Of a DNA stretch of 64,000 nucleotides, positions 63,913-64,000 are shown piece after piece; positions within the stretch are counted from its first letter, which is position 1; the number at the start of each line of letters is the position of its first letter. The stretch comes from Romboutsia_E sp900604535. Lineage in GTDB: Bacteria > Bacillota > Clostridia > Peptostreptococcales > Peptostreptococcaceae. A program made the position numbers and the translations under genes. The notes below the pieces were generated by a model that made no database searches, was not told where the DNA came from, and was given only the letters and a program-made list of their open reading frames with translations. The stretch lies in the NCBI RefSeq assembly GCF_900604535.1, contig NZ_UWOT01000010.1:1-64000 (forward strand). The letters run 5' to 3'.

Positions 63913-64000
63913 CTATACCTCCTCATATAAACTCTTAAATACCTCTATTCCCTCTTCTAATGTCATTCCAACAGACTTGGCTTGCCTTATTATCTCATCT
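63913..64000 (-). CDS. C-terminus of a GntR/YtrA-family regulator (partial)
   Basis: The last 28 codons read DEIIRQAKSVGMTLEEGIEV and FKSLYEEV before the stop; the gene continues beyond the window. The helical tail resembles the C-terminus of YtrA-type GntR regulators. They commonly precede and repress ABC exporter genes, as here, where its stop is followed at once by the ATPase ATG (TAGTATG). Confidence 0.65.
   Translation of the reverse strand, partial: DEIIRQAKSVGMTLEEGIEVFKSLYEEV

Overview
The window looks like the chromosome of a low-GC Gram-positive anaerobe of the class Clostridia, most likely Peptostreptococcaceae (Clostridioides / Paraclostridium / Romboutsia relatives). This assignment is inferred from the strong AT bias, Shine-Dalgarno sites of the GGAGG type, T-box and SAM-I leaders, a FabK/FabT-type fatty acid operon, a Re-citrate/homocitrate synthase-like gene beside isocitrate dehydrogenase, and sortase and lipoprotein signals. 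Most genes lie on the minus strand. No rRNA, tRNA, CRISPR array, prophage or insertion sequence was seen.

Layout. 1-3300: a hypothetical gene and a three-gene amino-acid ABC importer behind a T-box leader whose specifier reads CAC (His). 3300-6100: TrkH/TrkA potassium uptake. 6300-8000: a four-cluster ferredoxin and a frameshifted unknown gene. 8100-10300: synthase plus isocitrate dehydrogenase. 10560-11630: SAM-I riboswitch and a MetQ-like lipoprotein. 11690-14560: a PLP enzyme of the aluminium-resistance family and a GntP-type permease. 14600-20900: mutS-mutL-miaA-hfq. 21000-22230: two unknown genes and a 29-residue membrane microprotein. 22470-33530: a nitronate-monooxygenase-like enzyme, then the whole fatty-acid operon fabH-acpP-fabK-fabD-fabG-fabF-accB-fabZ-accC-accD-accA with fabT at its far end. 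A FabT-type palindrome overlaps the fabH promoter. 33700-38230: an amidohydrolase remnant and a large sortase-anchored double nucleotidase. 38500-44350: an Opp/Dpp peptide importer with a frameshift in the second ATPase. 44530-48870: a LarA-family protein linked to a GlpABC-like flavoprotein triad. 48980-53240: Nudix hydrolase, glycosyltransferase, MiaB and a DUF421/DUF4363 pair. 53300-53980: a decayed argG whose promoter and Arg (AGA) T-box are still intact. 54000-58310: truA, a disrupted histidine kinase, its response regulator and a lipoprotein. 58320-64000: HD hydrolase, a disordered His-rich protein, an RlmL-type methylase, LarE, a small hypothetical gene, and an ABC exporter with a nonsense codon plus the tail of a GntR regulator.

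How it fits together. The cell appears to import histidine, methionine, peptides and potassium while losing biosynthesis (argG decay). Amino-acid uptake is tuned by RNA leaders. Six loci are broken: the unknown gene at 6836, the amidohydrolase remnant, oppF, argG, the histidine kinase and the ABC ATPase. Either the genome is eroding (argG, the kinase and the amidohydrolase carry multiple lesions) or some single-base lesions are assembly errors or recoding sites (oppF, the ABC ATPase, the gene at 6836). The least ordinary content is the LarA homolog plus flavoprotein triad (with larE 15 kb away), the argG fossil under an intact T-box, the oppF A7 slippery site, and two unexplained hairpins at 59848 and 61927.
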